Source: Entomortierella parvispora (taxonomy: Eukaryota; Mortierellomycota; Mortierellomycetes; Mortierellales; Mortierellaceae). Taken from it: a stretch of 64,000 nt of DNA. Under the pieces are notes generated by a model. The model was not told where the DNA came from, searched no databases, and saw only the letters and a list, made by a program, of their open reading frames with translations. Each line of letters begins with the position of its first letter. Position 1 is the first letter of the stretch. The position numbers were made by a program, and so were the translations under genes. Below, one piece after another: positions 32,482-44,600 of the stretch. The DNA lies in assembly GCA_963573315.1 (NCBI GenBank), contig OY752145.1, positions 1,550,001 to 1,614,000 on the forward strand, read 5' to 3'.

Positions 32482-34069
32482 ATGGCAGAACAGGACAACG
32501 GCAAGCGGCCTCTGTCAGATACGGAAGGAGGCTCTGAGCCTTCACAGGACACCGCTGCACCGTCGGCGCAGAAGAGAATCCGCAAGGACGATAGCCCAAA
32601 CGCGCCACAACAAGCCCCTGCCGACGCTACTGCCACAGCAGTAAGTGCAGGAACTTTGTCCACTGATCCAAAACTCCAATCGAACCCTATACCGCAGCAC
32701 CCTCAAAATCCACCGCCACAGCAACAGCAACAACAGCAGAGACAACAGCCTCGTCCACAAGCCCCTCCACCCACACAGCAACAACAACAAATCGCGCGGA
32801 TATCTTCTCGGGACCATGCATTTTTCGGCACGATCGTCATCGACGACGTGGTGCGAACGGTAGCTGATTTCTTGAAGAAAAACTGTAACCATGAACACGT
32901 CGAGGTAGGCGTCGCTGGTCCTACGTTGAACTGTGTCGTTATGGTATTCAAAAAACCTCGCTCTAAATAACAATATCTCTTTCGTGATAGATCGAAGCGA
33001 AGCTTGGTGTGATGATTGCCAATAATACTGGACGTCGAATCGAGTTACCGGTGTGCAATGAGGTAGTTTTGAATAAGGGATATTTGGCAGGCGGGTACCG
33101 ATTCGTCTCTGATATGACTGTGGTAAGAGCTCCTCCTCGCATCTGGATTCTCATTTATTTGTGTGTTGCGATTTACTCTTGCCAATGGCTGACTGGCTTT
33201 ATCTGTAGGAACAACACGCCCATTACAATGCGATGTTAAACAAGAGGCTTGAGCAAACGGCTCAGCCGGGATTCCAAGTAGGTTCCTGGACTCTCATAAA
33301 TGATCATATTCCTTTGCCTCCGTTGGCCTTGCTAAATTAATTCATTTCTTCTCTACAGGGTTCACAGATTGGCTACAAGCATACAAAGGAGATTGATCAG
33401 TTTTATACAGGACCCGATGGAAAGACAAGAGTGACCTTGGATGAGGCCACGAAGTCCGTGATCCCTAACGGTACGGTGAGAAAGGATCGAATTGCGGATC
33501 TGGACGTGCTTTCACCTCGGAATATGTTTGATTTCCGTGTCACAGTCAATGTGGAAAGGCCGATGCCAATGCCGACGGGTCAACCTCAGTTTGAGAGACA
33601 CAAGAATCGAGTGTCGTACCGCCACAGAAATATGAAGATTGATTTGACTCAGGTCCGAACTTCCAACAGCCCCAACAATAACGCCAACAGGAGCGCCGCC
33701 AGTCAGATGCGACCTCAGCCTGGTATGGGTGGAGCGAACGCACTGGATTTCACACATGAGCTCGAGATTGAATTTGCGCACCCTGAAGAGTTAATCCATG
33801 AGCTGAGGAGGAGCAATGGAGAGGACACGGATCGATTCTTGGATATCGTGGGATCTTTTGTGAACAATATTCGTGGACTGGTGGTCCGGGCACCAAACCC
33901 CGAGCTCCAGCGACAACAGCAACTACTATACCAGCAGCAGCAGCAGCAACGACAACAACAACAATCGCAGCAGCAGCCGCAGCAACCCTCTCAGTCGTCT
34001 CAGCACCCACAGCCTCGCCCCAATCAGCCTGCTTTACCGCCACCCAGCAGTCAACAGCGACGATATTAA
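32482..34069 (+). CDS. CET1: mRNA-capping enzyme subunit beta, RNA 5'-triphosphatase (Cet1-like)
   Basis: Four exons: 32482-32904, 32991-33122, 33209-33277, 33359-34069, giving 444 residues. The enzyme removes the gamma phosphate of nascent mRNA, the first step of cap formation, in the nucleus on RNA polymerase II. Fungal triphosphatases are metal-dependent tunnel enzymes. The first glutamate strand is seen at residues 141-146 (EIEAKL). Others are RVSYRHRNMKIDLTQV in the middle and the metal-binding ELEIEF strand near the end, before HPEELIHELRR. Flanking tails are Gln/Pro-rich and probably disordered. A GTAAGT at 32641 and a CAG ending at 32697 bound a possible 57-nt in-frame intron within exon 1, so the protein could be 19 residues shorter. 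Start chosen at the Met leading MAEQDNGKRPLSD; an in-frame Met at 32392 lies upstream. Converges with EMC7. Confidence 0.88.
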
Positions 34070-34243
34070 TCTAGAGTGAACAATTTTGGTCATCAGAAAA
34101 GGCAACGAGTTAATACTAAAGAAGATGCTGAGTATCGATATTTAATGTGTTTCTGTATGTATTATTTTGGAAAGCGCGCATATGGAGTGGATGATGAATG
34201 GGGCACAGGGAGTATAGAAGTGTTGAATTTGTCAGAGCACCGT

Positions 34244-35953
34244 CTACTTGAGCTTTTTCGACTGGACAGGGGGTATGATGAATTGTTGCTGGTGGACAGT
34301 TTGCGGTTGTGGCTGTGGTTGGAAAGGGTAGGGCTGCTTTTGGTTGTGCGGGTAGGAAGGGTAAGAGTGATGGGGCAAATAATGGTTGCTTTGATCACTC
34401 GCTCCAGGACCGGCCTGAGAAGCAGCAGTAGTAACTCCTTTCTCTCCCCAAGAGGGCACGATCCCAGTGACGAATTCATCCCCAAACTCATTCTTTTCAT
34501 CGTCCATGCTGCTGCTACCACCGACCAAGTGTGGATCCTTGGAAGCCGAGGTAAGGTCTTGGTGCTGCTGAAGTGGCTGTTGGTGCTGATAATGTGGGTT
34601 ATAATGATGGGGAGCCATTGTCGGCGGCTGGTGTCCCGTCATTGGATGAGGCGGGGCCATGGAGGGGAGGCATCCGAAATCATATGAAGACCGCAAAGCG
34701 TTCAGTGCATCGGCATCTATTATGAAAACATAGGTAAAAAAATCCGTAAAACGCGTCAGCAAAGAGAGATTAGATCATTTTATCTTTCCTTTTCTTACCA
34801 AGATTGGCCATGATTTTTGGCATTAATAACAACTAGGGGGGATTGAACACAGATACTTCTGAGTTAGATCTACACCTTAATATGTCAAGCAAGGCAAGAG
34901 CTTCAGGCTTATCGGGCCCTCGTGACTTTCTAGCTGGCTTTCATCGTTACCATGAGGAGACTGAAGCTAGACATGAGGACCATTGGGTTTCCGAAAAATC
35001 CTGCGACCTTTTGTCCCTCTGGCGGCTAAATGAGAGTGATTGTTACACAATGTTAGTGTGACAAAAAAAACGCGCCTGGCACACGAACAAAATGTTCTAT
35101 GCTCTTTTGTTTTCTTTCTATGAACTTACAATATAATGGATGGGTCTAGGCCTTGGTCGGAGGGTGAGGGGCAAAGGCAAGAACTGTTGCTTCCCCGAGA
35201 AGTGATCACCGATACTGACACGCGTGGCTAGCACCTCATCGCTCGTGACCACAATCCGGACCTAAGGAGGTCGACGAACAGATGTTTAAAGTTTGTTGTA
35301 CTCCATTGAACTCGTATTCACTCTTTCTTCTTTTTTTCCTTGCCTTCATACCTTGGAGTAAACCAATTGCGGACTTTGCACTTCGAGAATATAGGTCCCC
35401 GTGGGAACATCAGGGCTATGAATGTTACAGTAAAAGAAACTCAAGTCAGAACAAGTCAACCAAGTGGCAGAAGAAGGCAGTTTTTTTCGCGGCTGTCCAA
35501 TTCATCGATAGAACGACCGTTTCTCCTTTTCTTTCTTTCTTGATTACAACTCAAAGGTGCCATCGCTGTTAATATGTGTCTTGAAGAGCCCACCACCCAG
35601 AATGACCTTCGTCTTTATCGATACTCCTACAATAAACGAAAAATAATACGATTATAACATATCAGTGTGATTTCGAACGGTTGACAAACATTTCCATTCT
35701 AACCATCCCCAACGGTCAAAAAAATGTGTTTGCTACCTCGAGTGACGCGACCCCGAAATGTGGCTGCCAGTAACCGGCCTTCAATCGTGGCCGCCTCTAC
35801 GATCGAAGGAAGACTAAAAAAGAGAAAGCAAGATGGCAGCCAGAATGTTAACCAAGACCGCGAAGGGGTCCATTAGCCAAAATCTCGAGAGAATCCAAAG
35901 TACCCCAGTAGACAGGTTAGGAGAAAGAGCGAGGCTGCGTATTTCAAGCGCAT
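34244..35953 (-). CDS. EMC7: ER membrane protein complex subunit 7 (EMC7)
   Basis: Eight exons on the minus strand: 35953-35904, 35813-35737, 35626-35548, 35415-35352, 35261-35130, 35025-34951, 34832-34799, 34716-34244. All joins keep frame and give 327 residues. EMC7 is the lumenal beta-sandwich subunit of the EMC insertase, which inserts tail-anchored and polytopic proteins into the ER membrane. A signal peptide (about residues 1-24, ending VEA) is followed by the beta-sandwich (ATIEGRLLA; KTKVILGGGLFKTHINSDGT; DVPTGTYILEVQSPQLVYSK). Then comes the family's membrane segment and its hallmark (NPMVLMSSFSLLMLLLMPKI then MANLDADALN). The C-terminal about 140 residues are Pro/Gln/His-rich, longer than in animal EMC7. 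No single reading frame shows the gene, because most exons are under 135 nt. Confidence 0.87.
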
Positions 35954-36884
35954 CCTGATGAGAATCGAAGCTTGGCTGGAGAAGAATCAAAGGACAAGAG
36001 CTCAACAAGAATCAATCCTTGGGAGAGATGAGGCGTATTGTCCAGAAGAATAGTTGAAGTGGATAAAGGTGGAGGTTGATGCTCGATCGAGAGGCGGATA
36101 GTGGACAATGTAGGTAGAAGACAGACGAACAAGAAAGAGAAAGAGCACGAGGAAGGGCCGAGAAGAGGGGTGGTAACGAGAACTTGGGACGGGCTATGAG
36201 AGCTCAGACAGTAAGGTAGGGAGACTTGGGAATGAGGCCAGGTCCAATACCCTAGGATCACACAAGAACAAGGGTGGGAGGGGGAGGGGGTCTGGTCTCG
36301 GAACTAGCCATGTTTTCTCGATCGTAGCAGGTCTTAAATGACGGCAACAACGACGGCAACAAACGCTTAGTAATGGGCGACCTATCGACATCTCGCTATC
36401 CGCGTTTCGCCCAACTTTTCTTTCGAGGAGAAAAGGCTAACAAGCTTTGAGCTACGAACGCGCACAGTCCCATAGTATGCAAAGAGGACTTGAAATCGTT
36501 GATAATTGAGTCGCTCACCTCGATGAGGCTCGCCTCTTGAGAGGTGGGCGCTCATAGGTGGCTGCAGCACGGAAATCTATGGCGGGTGGGTGCAAAACAT
36601 ACGATCATAATAACGGTGACGTAATTATCGCGCAATTTGTTTCTGAATCCACAGGTCTGCGCCTGCCAAGATGTCTTTCTCATGTGGAGAGAGTGATCAA
36701 CAGATTTGACCTTCAACACTTCTCTCATCTCAGGACCCTCCAATCGAGCCAGCCAGGACCAGGACAATCCCCACCAGAGACCACATTGACCAATCCCACA
36801 CTGCACCTCCTCCTCTGTCCTCCTACCGAGTGGTGATTACCCTCCCCTTTCCTTGTTCTCTTCGACCTCTAGATCACATTCATA
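35954..36884. promoter_or_regulatory. Divergent promoter region of the EMC7 and SF3B1 genes
   Basis: 931 bp between two divergent starts. GA/CT-rich on the EMC7 side and pyrimidine-rich just before the SF3B1 ATG. No gene or RNA was recognised. Confidence 0.45.
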
Positions 36885-39800
36885 ATGGCTGATGGTAATG
36901 CATCCTTCGTGCCTCTATTGTCCAAATCTACGCCAAACTTACCATCACAGGCTGACTCACCGACTTTTATACTCTGTTTTTTTTTCTCCTTCGTAGATAT
37001 CAGTGCACAGATCAAGGCCGAACAGGAGAAACGTGCCCGAGATAATGCTACGCAGCGTGCAGACACACGCGTGTCCTTGACAGGACATGGCTACGACACC
37101 GACATTTATGGAAGCGGAAACAAGTACGAAGGATACTCAACATCGCTTCCCATGGACGACGACGAAGAAGAGGATGATTTGGCACAGCGTATGCCCCAAA
37201 ACTCCAGGAAACTGGCCTCATACACAGCGCCCAAGGAAGTCTATTCTCATCTCGCCTCTGTAGATGACGAGGATGAGGACCCATTTGCGGGACGCTCAGG
37301 ATCAAAGGCGATTGCCGACAGGGAGGACGACTACCACAAACGTCGCAACAACCGCGTCCTCTCGCCTTCTAGACAGGATCCCTTTGCCAAAAATCAAGGC
37401 GAGGCTGGGTCAGAATCGAGGTCCTACGCTGAAGTGATGAAGGAGGCTGAGCTTGAACGCGAGCAGCAACGAGTTATGCAAAAGATTGCTGAGAAGAAGA
37501 AAGAGGCTCAGAAGGAGACAGGACAGGATGCGCCCCCACCACCTACCCCTACAGGTCGCAAGAGACGGTGGGATGTCGCCACGCCCGTTGTTGCCCCTGC
37601 AGCCACATCATCATGGAATGAACCCGATGATCATGTCGCTGCACCCACCAACCGATGGGAGGAAACCCCAAAGGCGGATGTCAAGAAGAGAAATCGCTGG
37701 GATGAGACACCTGTAGCAAGCAGTACCTCATCATGGGATGCTACACCGAGAGCCTCGGGTGTCACAGAAACGCCAACGTCGAAGCGATCTCGGTGGGACG
37801 AGACACCCGTTGCGCCTTCGGGAATGTTTGGGGCTACCCCGATGGGTGCTGGGATGATGACACCTAACATGGCAGTTCCAATGACACCTGAGGCCATGAA
37901 TGCTCAGAGATGGGAGCATGAAATCGATATTCGCAATAGGCCTCTTACCGATGAGGATCTGGATGCTATGTTCCCAACAACCGGCTACAGGATCTTGGAG
38001 CAACCTACCACATATCAGCCTATCCGCACGCCTGGACGCAAGCTCACAGCAACGCCTACTCCCTATGCCGGAAATGGCTTTATGATGCAGGACGAGAACC
38101 TTAAGCAGAACTATGGCATTGCTCCCACAGAGATCGAAGTCCCTGGAGGAGGAAATCTTCCATTTTTCAAACAAGAGGATATGCAGCATTTCGGTAAGCT
38201 GTTGGACGAGAAGGACGAATCGGCCATGTCTGCCGAGGATGTCAAGGAGCGTAAAATCATGCGTCTGCTGCTCAAGATCAAGAACGGTACGCCTCCTATG
38301 CGTAAGGCTTCTCTTCGCACAATTACAGACAAGGCCCGCGACTTTGGACCAGGACCACTTTTCAACCAGATCTTGCCCCTTCTCATGTCACCTACACTGG
38401 AGGATCAGGAGCGCCATTTGCTGGTCAAGGTCATTGACAGAATTCTCTACAAGTTGGACGACCTTGTCCGGCCTTTCGTGCACAAGATTCTTGTCGTTAT
38501 TGAGCCTCTTTTGATCGATGAGGACTATTATGCTCGCGTGGAGGGACGAGAGATTATCAGCAACTTGAGTAAGGCTGCCGGATTGGCGACCATGATTGCC
38601 ACCATGCGTCCAGATATCGACCATGCTGACGAATACGTGAGAAACACTACTGCAAGAGCCTTCTCTGTGGTGGCATCGGCTCTTGGTATTCCAGCTCTGT
38701 TGCCGTTCTTGAAGGCTGTGTGCAACAGTAAAAAGTCTTGGCAGGCACGACACACCGGTATCAAGATTGTTCAGCAGATTGCTATTCTTTTGGGATGTGC
38801 AATTCTTCCTCACTTGAAGAACTTGGTAGATGCCATTGCTGGCGGTCTTGAGGTAAGAAATTTTTTATCTCTTTGATTATCTCTATGATCTTGAATGTAG
38901 AAAGTGTGTATTATCAGGAATCTAACATCGAATTTTACTGAACTACTTTTAGGACGAACAACAAAAAGTCAGAACGATCACATCTCTCGCCATCGCCGCT
39001 CTGGCAGAGGCTGCGCATCCCTATGGTATCGAATCATTCGATTCAGTGCTGGAGCCTCTTTGGAAAGGTATTCGCCAGCATCGTGGAAAGGGCTTGGCCG
39101 CGTTCCTGAAGGCCATCGGTTACATCATCCCCCTGATGGACGCCGAATATGCCAACAACTTTACAAAGGAAGTGATGCCCACGCTAATCAGAGAGTTCCA
39201 ATCGCCGGACGAGGAGATGAAGAAGATTGTTCTGAAGGTCGTGAAGCAGTGCGCAGGCACGGATGGCGTCACACCGCAGTACATCAAGGAAGAGATCCTG
39301 CCAGAGTTTTTCAAGAACTTTTGGGTCCGTCGCATGGCTTTGGACCGCAGAAACTACAAGCAGCTGGTGGAAACGACGGTTGAGCTGGCGCAGAAGGTCG
39401 GCGTGTCTGAAATTGTATCAAGAATTGTGGAGGACCTCAAGGACGAGTCTGAACCCTACAGGAAGATGGTGATGGAGACGATTGAGAAGGTGGTCTCGCA
39501 ATTGGGCGCTGCTGATGTTGATGGCCGCTTGGAGGAGGTTTTGATTGACGGTATTTTGTACGCCTTCCAGGAGCAAACTGTGGAAGATATCGTCATGCTG
39601 AATGGATTTGGTACTGTGGTCAATGCACTGGGCTATCGCAGCAAGGCCTACTTGCCTCAGATCACCTCGACCATTCTCTGGCGCTTGAACAACAAATCGG
39701 CCAAGGTCCGTCAACAAGCAGCGGATTTGATTTCTCGAATTGCTGTAGTGATGAGGACTTGCGGGGAAGAAAAGCTTATGGGGCATCTCGGTCTCGTTTT

Positions 39801-40985
39801 GTTTGAATACCTGGGAGAGGAATACCCAGAAGTGTTGGGATCGATTCTGGGAGCCCTGAAGGCGATTGTGAATGTGATTGGTATGAGCAGCATGACACCA
39901 CCCATTAAGGATCTGCTGCCTCGCCTGACGCCCATTTTGAAGAACAGACACGAAAAGGTTCAGGAAAACAATATTGATCTTGTCGGACGTATTGCGGATC
40001 GTGGAGCCGAGTTTGTGAGTGCCAGAGAGTGGATGCGAGTATGCTTTGAGCTACTCGATATGCTCAAAGCTCACAAGAAAGGCATTCGTCGTGCTGCAGT
40101 CAACACTTTTGGTTACATTGCCAAGGCGATTGGACCCCAAGATGTCTTGGCCACTCTTCTGAACAACTTGAAGGTCCAGGAGCGCCAAAACCGTGTGTGT
40201 ACAACGGTTGCCATTGCCATTGTTGCTGAGACTTGCGCTCCCTTTACTGTGCTGCCTGCACTAATGAACGAATACCGCGTACCCGAGCTCAATGTCCAGA
40301 ACGGAGTGCTAAAGGTAAGAAAAAAGACAGGGTTTGTGAATTGTAGCCGTTGGATATTGAGTATGAAACTGAAGATGGATTCTGACGAACTCTTTGCATG
40401 TTTGTTTGTTGATACGATAGTCTTTGGCTTGGGTGTTTGAGTATATTGGAGAGATGGGCAAGGACTATATCTACGCAGTAACGCCACTGTTGGAAGATGC
40501 ACTCATGGATCGCGATCTGGTCCATCGTCAAACGGCATGTACAACAGTCAAACGTAAGTGAAGGAGATGCTGTGCCCATGCTAAGGATATCTTTTGACGG
40601 GGCTTTTTTGTTCTAACCGCTTCCTTTCCTTTCTCGTTCTTTACAAATAGACATGTCATTGGGAGTAGTTGGTCTGGGATGCGAGGACGCATTATTGCAC
40701 TTGCTGAACTTTGTGTGGCCGAATATCTTTGAAACTTCTCCCCATGTAATCAATGCGGTCATGGATGCCATCGACGGTCTTGCAGTGGCCTTGGGTCCGT
40801 CAACGATCTTGCAGTATGTTGTCCAAGGTCTGTTCCACCCAGCGCGCAAGGTGCGCGAGATTTACTGGAAGATCTACAACAACATGTACATTGGCGCACA
40901 GGACGGTGTGATCCCCTTTTACCCTTCGATCGACAATGATGAGAAGAACCATTACCAGCGCTCGGAGCTGTTTTACGTGGTGTAG
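36885..40985 (+). CDS. SF3B1: Splicing factor 3B subunit 1 (SF3B1/Prp10)
   Basis: Five exons: 36885-36894, 36997-38852, 38953-40314, 40421-40553, 40651-40985, giving 1231 residues. SF3B1 is the HEAT-repeat scaffold of the U2 snRNP that clamps the branch-point helix. The N-terminal part holds the phosphorylated TP repeats (RWDVATP, RWEETP, RWDETP, SWDATP, RWDETP). The SF3b14a/p14-binding linker and about 20 HEAT repeats follow. Very high identity to animal SF3B1 is visible, e.g. [20 protein letters not shown] and [13 protein letters not shown]. The lysine equivalent to human Lys700 is Lys627 (DEQQKVRT), directly after the exon 2/3 junction. The Arg625-, His662- and Lys666-like positions (TTARAF, RHTGIK) are also intact. 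The first exon is only 10 nt, and the first intron (102 nt) is an in-frame multiple of three without a stop. Confidence 0.96.
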
Positions 40986-41623
40986 ACAAAACTATGGCAT
41001 AAAGAGAGCCAAAACGATTAAAAGAATAAAATTACGTGTGCATATGCATTGCAAGGTACGAGGGAACGAGTGAAGGAGGATAGAAGGGAAGCAAGGCAAG
41101 GAAGGGGTTGCCCCTGCATTACGAACGTCAAAGAAAAAACCAGGATTGATCTGCCCCAGGGGTTCGTAAAACAGCCACGGGCGTGCGCGTGCGGAAGGCG
41201 AGGACAGGCGAATCGCACCAAGTTGAAGAGATGCATGCATGTGTTGAGTTGAGCATCTCTCTCTCTTTTTCTTCTTCCATCCTTCATTCTTTCTTTTTTT
41301 CAGCTCGTCTTTCTCCCGCTGTCCCACTCTCTCGCTCTGTCGCCGTCCTGCTTTCCTCCTTCTCTCTCTCCGTCATCTACATTGTCCTCCTCCCCATCGC
41401 AGCGTCCTTGGTTCTTGTTTGCTCTATTTCTCTCTTTGCTCTTTCTGTTTCTCCTCCTCTCTCTCCCTCTTCTCTCTCTTTCTCGTCTCGCCTTCTTCTT
41501 TCACACATGCGCACCTGATCAAAAAAAGACCATTCCATCCATCCATCCAGCTCAAGTCCATCTGTCCATCCAACACACAGTCCACTTTTACACCAATAGG
41601 TCTCCTCATTCGGTCACCATACT
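40986..41623. other. Intergenic spacer
   Basis: 3' end of SF3B1 (AATAAA near 41028) and a long CT-rich promoter/leader region (41240-41520) of the next gene. No gene seen. Confidence 0.5.
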
Positions 41624-44600
41624 ATGCCCGCAGTCCCCGCCAACCCAGCCTCGGTTCCACCAGGGCCCACCGCAGCCGAAGGCGTGGCCGCGATGATCCC
41701 AGTCGCCAACATCACCTTGGAGGATGCATTGCTGGACAATCCCAACTTCCGGGCCAACATCAAACTGTTTGAGGGCCAGGTGTTCTTTATCGAGAACTGG
41801 CTTGTAGCGCTGGTATCTATTGTTACATTCGCTTGGCATACAGCAAGAGTACTCTTGCCGGCTGGCATTGAATGCTAAGTCTTGACCTCTCTTTTTCTTT
41901 TCTCTCTTTCTCTCTCTCTCTTGCACGTCCTTCCGTTCTGTCGCGCAGCAACGGTCGATGAACCAGTTCACAGAGGAGTGGAGGCGTATGTTATGACCAT
42001 GCTGGTGTGTTTGTTTGCTGGTGGATGTCGATCTGCTCTCTCTCTCTTTCTTTCTATGGCATCATACTGACCCTGCCCGTTTGGGTGCTCTCCCTCTCTT
42101 GCTTCCTTCTTTTTTTCCCTAAAAGGACTTAATGAGGTCACCTCGGTGTTGAACAAGCGGGCCGAAGTCCCGCTGCTGTCCCAGGGCATGCTGAGTACGT
42201 CGTCTGTCCTTTTCTTTTCTTTTTTTCTTCCTTGTCCTTCCCTGCTCCTCGTCCTTGGCCGACATGCTGAGGATACTGGCAAGCCAGCATGATGGCTGGC
42301 TCATGATCCGCCCATGACCCAGAGGGCGAGAACACAGCGCGCGCGCTCCTTTCTCTCCCTCCTCACCCTGTCATGTCACGTTCGTCCACTCACTGCTTGC
42401 CACCAACTACCAATCCCAAGCAGATCTCACACCCCCATCAGAAACCCCTGCATTGCCCATATTCTTATTCTTGCTTGGCGTCGATCGTAGACTTGGCCCT
42501 GACTGACCCTTCACCCCACTCCTTTCCTGTCCTCTTTTCCCATTCTGTTCTCTTCAATCTCCATGTCTTCTCCATACATGTCTCACCATCTTATCTCTAG
42601 GCTCCCAATACACCATCCCAGCCATGAAACTGGTTGGTGGAGCTTTCCGCACCACGCTGGCCCTCAAGAACAAGTACATTACCGAAGTCAACGAGCAGCT
42701 TGTCAAACCCTTGGACGAGTTCCTCAAAACTGACCTGAAAGAATTCAAAGAGTCCAAAAAGGTCTATGACAAAGCCCTGGAGAAGTATGAGAGCACCCTA
42801 GCAAAGTACAACGGCCAGAGTCGGCAAAAAGAAGCTAGTGCCCTCCGAGAAGAGGCATTCCAACTGTACGATACCCGAAAGGCTTATATTCAGTCAGCCA
42901 TGTCATGCGCCATGCTATGCATTCGGTTGCAGGACGGATTGGACCAGTTGATCCTTGGTGTGGTAAGTACTGACAAGGCTCCGCCATAACTGTACCAAGA
43001 CCTATCGACAGGTTTTTGACCCCAATATTGTAGTTTCTGGACTTGATAGCCACCCAGCATGACTACTTTTCGGGAAATGCCGACCACTTCGGAAGCATGG
43101 CTCTGCAGGTCTTGCAGCTAAAGACGTACATGAAGGATCACAAGGAGGCAAGTGCCATTTCTCTAACAGAACTGGAGCTGAATAAGGAGAGGTACACCAC
43201 AGACGCCATTGAATACTGGAAGCCCAGCCGCTCTCTCAAATGCTATTCTAGCGCAGCTCCGGTACCCAGATCTACGATTGGACATGCGGCACTTGGCCCA
43301 GCTTTTGCGGCACAGATGATCGGTCAAGTTCCAATTAGCAACATCATGACGCGACCCGCCACCATTTCCCAATTCTCAACTTCGAATAATACTCGGACAC
43401 CTTTACAATTGCAGCAGTTCCAATCGCAACCGTCTCTGCCTCAACTTGTCCCGACCTTAGGAGGACCGCAAACCAACAGCTCACTCTCTGCGCCTCTGGA
43501 CGGGGTACCTTCTTCCGACCTACTATCAGTTTCGACGGCGCTCCGACCAAGAAGTGGATCCAATCATTCGTTGCCAACTTCTACATCCTACCACAGCCTT
43601 CCAGTTTCAACGTCTTCCTCAACCTCAAATCTACAATCGTTGGATGGGGACCCAGATTGCACGCCTACTACAAAGCAAGGGTACCTCAATATTCGCATCC
43701 CTCAGCCTAAAAACCGAGCCCCTGTGTGGCAGCGTAAATATTTTTTCATTCAAGAAGGCGAGTTTGGATTCGAGAGTGTCGTATCTAACCCAACGGTCGG
43801 CTCTCAGGTCGTACAGAGCGAGCGGATAGCCGTTCTGCTGTGCGAGGTGCGGTATGGATCTTCTAGCCCCTCAATAGCCTTGAGTGGGAACGGGAACCCT
43901 TCCTCTGGCAGTCAAGGGTTGTCTATGGTACAGATGGAGCGACGATTTTGTTTTGAAGTCGTCTGTGCAACACAGTAAGCTAAACCTAATCATCAAAGGG
44001 GATATTGACAATGGGTTACCTGGAAGGTCGTTAATAACATCAGATGATTGAATTCAACGTAGATCTTACTTGTTACAGGCAGAGACAGAGGACGATCTGA
44101 TGAGTTGGGTGAACACCTTCGAGGCAGCCAAGAGGGATGTATTCATGCAGCAGAACGTTCCTAGGCGACCTGAGCCAGAGGAACCATACTCGCCAATGAT
44201 CTCGGACAGTACCACTCCGTCATTTTCGTTTTCTAGAGAGGATTTGGCTGGCTCACAGGAAGGAACTCTTACAAAGTCAAATGGAGATACAGAAGAATCA
44301 AGGCCTTTGGTATCCTTAGGTGGCTGGGCAGCAAGCGTTCCTGGGGTCAGCTTACTCCTAAGCTCTTACGCTGGAGCCGGAACTATTCTACCAAAATCTA
44401 TTTCGCCGATAGAATCGAAGGATGCGTCAGATACAGACACTTCTCAGGATAAACAGACTGCAGATGAGGAAATTGGTTCTTCAAGATCAGAGACGGCCAA
44501 ACTAGACTCAAAGTCGACTCTTTCGGCAGTAACGACTCTTCCAACACTTCTGCAGCAAACTAAGGATGGTGGACCTCTCCCTCCAGTACTTGATACTGAA

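Noticed and set aside
34244-34823. Separate small Pro/Gln/His-rich protein starting MPKIMANL
   Set aside because: Six further exons upstream join in frame and show it is the C-terminal part of EMC7.
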